From positions 1 through 15,204 of the forward strand of contig JBEHYA010000047.1 of the NCBI GenBank assembly GCA_048498415.1: 15,204 bases of DNA, read 5' to 3'. Positions 12,806 through 15,204 of the stretch are shown piece by piece. Both the position numbers and the translations under genes were made by a program. This DNA is from JBEHYA01 sp048498415. GTDB taxonomy: Bacteria > Pseudomonadota > Alphaproteobacteria > UBA9219 > RGZA01. The notes under the pieces are model-generated. The model searched no databases. It was not told the DNA's origin and saw nothing but the letters and a program-made list of their open reading frames with translations. Every line of letters begins with the position of its first letter. Within the stretch, counting starts at the first letter, position 1.

Positions 12806-13825
12806 ATGATGGAAGTTGCGATTGTTCTTCTGATTATCGTTGCCGCGGTCTTTATTCGCTCGGGCATTGTGGTGGTCTCACAGGGCCAGGAATACACGCT
12901 GGAGTATTTCGGCCGGTATACGCGCACGCTGGAACCCGGCCTGCATTTCATCATGCCGTTTGTAGAACGCGTGGGCGCGCGCCTGAACATGATGGAACAG
13001 GTTTTGGATATTCCAAGCCAGGCCGTGATCACCAAAGATAATGCGATGGTGACCGCCGACGGCGTGGTGTTTTTTCAGGTGCTGGATGCCAGCAAGGCCG
13101 CCTATGAGGTGAGCAATTTAAAGACCGCCATTCTCAATCTGGTGATGACGAATTTGCGCACCGTGATGGGCAGCATGGATCTGGACGAATTGCTGTCGCA
13201 GCGCGGCAAAATCAACGCCAATCTGATGCACGTGGTGGATGAAGCGACGGGCCCGTGGGGCATCAAGCTGACCCGCATCGAGATCCGCGATATTCAGCCG
13301 CCGCGCGACCTGGTGGATAGCATGGCCCGCCAGATGAAGTCGGAACGCGAACGCCGCGCGGCGATTTTGGAAGCAGAAGGCTTCAAGCAGGCGGCGATTT
13401 TGAAAGCGGAAGGCCAGAAGCAATCGGAAATTCTGGTCGCCGAAGCGCAGCGGCAGGCCGCGTTCCTGCGCGCCGAAGCGCGCGAGCGTGAAGGCCAGGC
13501 GGAAGCCAAAGCCACGCAAATGGTATCGGAAGCGATTGCCGGCGGCAGCACAGCGGCGATCAATTACTTTTTAGGCCAGAAATATATTGAAGCCTTCAAG
13601 GCGATGGCGGATGCGCCTTCCAAGAAGATGATTTTCATGCCGATGGAAACGGCGGGTGTGATTGGATCATTGGGCGGCATTGCGGAAATTGCGCGCGAAG
13701 CCTTTGGCAATGATAATGACGGCCCGCGTGGCCCGGCGGGCGCCCCGCCCCCGCCGCCGGCTAAAAAGGCAACGCCGCCTTCCCCGCCTGCGCCGCCCCC
13801 CGGCCCCTGGCAGCGGGAGGTTTAA
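12806..13825 (+). CDS. qmcA: SPFH/band-7 membrane protein, QmcA-stomatin type
   Basis: A 339-residue protein anchored by one N-terminal helix (about 3-19). The SPFH domain follows, with the typical GLHFIMPFVERV (45-56), ITKDNAMVTADGVVFFQV (75-92) and WGIKLTRIEIRDIQPP (151-166). A long coiled coil of repeated EAE/KAEGQKQ units covers about 172-245. Such proteins oligomerise in the inner membrane and are thought to organise domains and influence FtsH-type proteolysis. The C-terminal tail (302-339) is unusually Pro-rich, with PPPPP and PPSPPAPPP, unlike E. coli QmcA (about 305 residues). The ATG at 12806 has AGGAG 5 nt upstream; the next codon is also ATG and better spaced at 8 nt. Earlier in-frame codons back to 12614 are not native. 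It is in an operon with the NfeD-like gene. Confidence 0.92.
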   Translation: MMEVAIVLLIIVAAVFIRSGIVVVSQGQEYTLEYFGRYTRTLEPGLHFIMPFVERVGARLNMMEQVLDIPSQAVITKDNAMVTADGVVFFQVLDASKAAYEVSNLKTAILNLVMTNLRTVMGSMDLDELLSQRGKINANLMHVVDEATGPWGIKLTRIEIRDIQPPRDLVDSMARQMKSERERRAAILEAEGFKQAAILKAEGQKQSEILVAEAQRQAAFLRAEAREREGQAEAKATQMVSEAIAGGSTAAINYFLGQKYIEAFKAMADAPSKKMIFMPMETAGVIGSLGGIAEIAREAFGNDNDGPRGPAGAPPPPPAKKATPPSPPAPPPGPWQREV

Positions 13826-13828
13826 GCC

Positions 13829-14266
13829 ATGACCTTTGCGTTTCTATACTGGCACTGGCTGGCGCTGGGGCTGTTCTTTATTCTGGTTGAACTCGCGGTC
13901 TCCGGCTTTTTCTTTCTGTGGCTGGGCATTGCGGCGATTGCCGTGGGCCTGATGGCACTGGTGGTAACCGCCATGCCGTTTGCCGTGCAGGGCCTGACCT
14001 TTGCCGTGATGGGCGTGGTGGCGTTTTATCTCAGCCGCAAATACTTCACGGCACGGCTGGCCAGCATGGGCACGAATAACGTGAGCAAGCGCGCCGCGCA
14101 GCTGGTGGGCCAGACCGTGGTGCTGGAGACCGCCATTCAGAACGGCAGGGGCAAAGCCTTTGTGGGCGACAGCCTGTGGAGCGTAGAAGGCCCGGATGCC
14201 CCCGTGGGCGCCAAAATGCGCGTGGCCGGCGTGGACGGTACGGTTTTGAAGGTTGTCAACGCCTAA
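13829..14266 (+). CDS. ybbJ: NfeD-like membrane protein, YbbJ type
   Basis: A 145-residue partner of SPFH proteins. Hydrophobic helices cover about 5-25, 28-50 and 52-70, followed by YLSRKYF. The C-terminal 60 residues form the family's OB-fold, with AAQLVGQTVVLETAI, GKAFVGDSLWSVEGPD and VGAKMRVAGVDGTVLKV. Short NfeD proteins of this kind lack the protease domain of long NfeD. The start lies 3 nt after the SPFH stop, and the GGGAGG binding site is inside the end of that gene, so translation is probably coupled, as in the E. coli qmcA-ybbJ pair. Confidence 0.92.
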   Translation: MTFAFLYWHWLALGLFFILVELAVSGFFFLWLGIAAIAVGLMALVVTAMPFAVQGLTFAVMGVVAFYLSRKYFTARLASMGTNNVSKRAAQLVGQTVVLETAIQNGRGKAFVGDSLWSVEGPDAPVGAKMRVAGVDGTVLKVVNA

Positions 14267-14273
14267 CCGTCAC

Positions 14274-14350
14274 GAACATACCAGCGAAAGCTGGTATCCA
14301 GTTTGTATGTTACAAACCAAACTGGGTCCCGGCTTTCGCCGGGACGTGCG
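14274..14350. repeat. Two-armed GAAA-tetraloop repeat (copies C and D)
   Basis: Copy C (14278-14305): ATACCAGC, GAAA, GCTGGTAT, CCAGTTTG. Copy D, inverted (14318-14345): on the minus strand GTCCCGGC, GAAA, GCCGGGAC, CCAGTTTG. The CCAGTTTG and CAAACTGG tails pair across a 12-nt spacer, so the element can fold as a cruciform with two tetraloop hairpins. It fills the gap between convergent ybbJ and valS and may act as a two-way transcription barrier, though no U-tract is seen. Confidence 0.8.
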
Positions 14351-14356
14351 TATTTG

Positions 14357-15204
14357 TTACGCGCTCAGCCTTGCACGCGCCGCATCTAAATTCGCCAGCG
14401 TGGTTTTGGCCGTGCTCAAACGCTCCCGGTGTTCATCGAGCACTTCGGGCGGCGCTTTATCGACGAAATTGGCGTTGCTGAGCTTGGCATCAAGACGCGT
14501 GATTTCTTCCATGAGCTTGGCACGCTCTTTATCAAGCCGCGCGCGCTCGGCGCCCAGATCAATCACATCGGCAAGCGGCATGGCGAAGGTGACTTTGCCC
14601 AGCACGGCCTGCGCAGCGTCTTTGGGTGCCGGCGCATCGTATTGGATGGCGGCCAGACGAGCCAAGCGGAAAATCACGTCTTCATAGGCTTTAAGGCGCT
14701 GTTTCTCGGCATTATCAGCGCCCTGCACGATCACGTTGATTTTGGCGTTGGCAGGCACGTTCAGCTCGCTCCGCACCGAGCGGATGAGGCTGATGACCTG
14801 CAGCACCCAGCGGATTTCTTCCATGGCGGCGGCATCAACCGGAATGTTTTTCTCCGATGGCCAAGCGGCCTTCATCAACATATCTTTTTCGCCGCGCTGC
14901 GCCGCGTGAATTTCCTGCGCAATAAAGGGCATGACGGGTTGCAGTAAATGCAAAAGCGTGTTGAGCACAAAGGCGACGCAGGCGCGCGTCTCTGCTTTTA
15001 CCGCTTCGTCGCTGCTTTGGAATAAAGGTTTAGCCAGTTCCAGATACCAGTCGCAAAAAATGTTCCAGGCAAATTGATAGAGCCCGTTGGCGGTTTCATC
15101 GAAACGGTAGCTGTCTAACGCACGCGTGGTGGTTTTGATGGCTTCATTCAATTCGCCCAAAATCCAGCGGTTTATCGTGTGTTTGGCGCTTGCGGGCTTG
15201 AACG
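14357..15204 (-). CDS. valS: Valyl-tRNA synthetase, C-terminal part (5' end outside window)
   Basis: The last 281 codons of a class I synthetase; the frame is open to the window edge. The fragment begins FKPASAKHTINRWILGELN and continues with SYRFDETANGLYQFAWN and FCDWYLELAKP, the hallmark of the ValRS anticodon-binding domain. It then has LNTLLHLLQPVMPFIAQEI and ends in the ValRS-specific C-terminal arm, a coiled coil (about the last 65 residues) with LGAERARLDKERAKLMEEI, NANFVDKAPPEVLDEHRERL and TLANLDAARARL. The catalytic domain, HIGH and KMSKS motifs and editing domain lie outside the window. A TTG at 15160 is an internal Leu codon, not a start. Confidence 0.95.
   Translation of the reverse strand, partial: FKPASAKHTINRWILGELNEAIKTTTRALDSYRFDETANGLYQFAWNIFCDWYLELAKPLFQSSDEAVKAETRACVAFVLNTLLHLLQPVMPFIAQEIHAAQRGEKDMLMKAAWPSEKNIPVDAAAMEEIRWVLQVISLIRSVRSELNVPANAKINVIVQGADNAEKQRLKAYEDVIFRLARLAAIQYDAPAPKDAAQAVLGKVTFAMPLADVIDLGAERARLDKERAKLMEEITRLDAKLSNANFVDKAPPEVLDEHRERLSTAKTTLANLDAARARLSA

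Noticed and set aside
1..15204. tRNA, rRNA or riboswitch genes
   Set aside because: I looked in the gaps and saw no cloverleaf, rRNA-like sequence or known riboswitch core; a covariance-model scan would settle it.

Overview
The window reads as chromosomal DNA of an alphaproteobacterium. The main evidence is an alphaproteobacterial-type LexA with GTTC-N7-GTTC operators, the lexA/comEC/gltX neighbourhood, a ComEC with the degenerate C-terminal domain common in that class, and several palindromic dispersed repeats. I cannot place it below class. Most of the window is GC-rich and densely coding. The exception is the left end (about 120-740), which is visibly AT-rich and looks acquired.

Layout. 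1-740: a two-armed palindromic repeat, a 40-residue mini-ORF and a small HEPN-like protein, both genes on the minus strand. 723-2463: a PiT phosphate transporter (minus), divergent from an AhpC-type peroxiredoxin (plus) that ends in a clear terminator. 2571-4464: an apparent two-gene operon of an XRE-type regulator and an EgtD-like amino-acid methyltransferase, with an inverted repeat at its promoter. 4572-5123: infC, starting at an AUA codon that ATG-based gene finding misses. 5183-6874: an unusual HExxxH metallopeptidase-like protein. 6986-7896: lexA with two SOS boxes and a leader of about 175 nt holding a perfect DnaA-box sequence. 7920-8373: a terminator, then a cluster of mobile or structural repeats. 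8374-10506: comEC (minus), with a parS-like 16-bp palindrome inside its 3' end. 10591-12006: gltX. 12003-12668: an unknown membrane protein (minus). 12806-14266: an SPFH/NfeD pair (qmcA-ybbJ type). 14274-14350: another repeat. 14357-15204: the 3' part of valS (minus), truncated by the window edge.

Most of the genes are housekeeping: translation (infC, gltX, valS), SOS control (lexA), DNA uptake (comEC), peroxide defence (ahpC), phosphate import (pit) and membrane quality control (SPFH/NfeD). The least ordinary parts are four. (i) The XRE/EgtD-like pair: the methyltransferase keeps most of the amino-acid-binding residues but seems to have Trp where EgtD has the histidine-selecting Glu. (ii) The metallopeptidase-like protein. 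(iii) The parS-like site. (iv) A family of GAAA-tetraloop hairpin repeats whose stems differ by compensatory changes. All repeats lie at gene 3' ends or between convergent genes.
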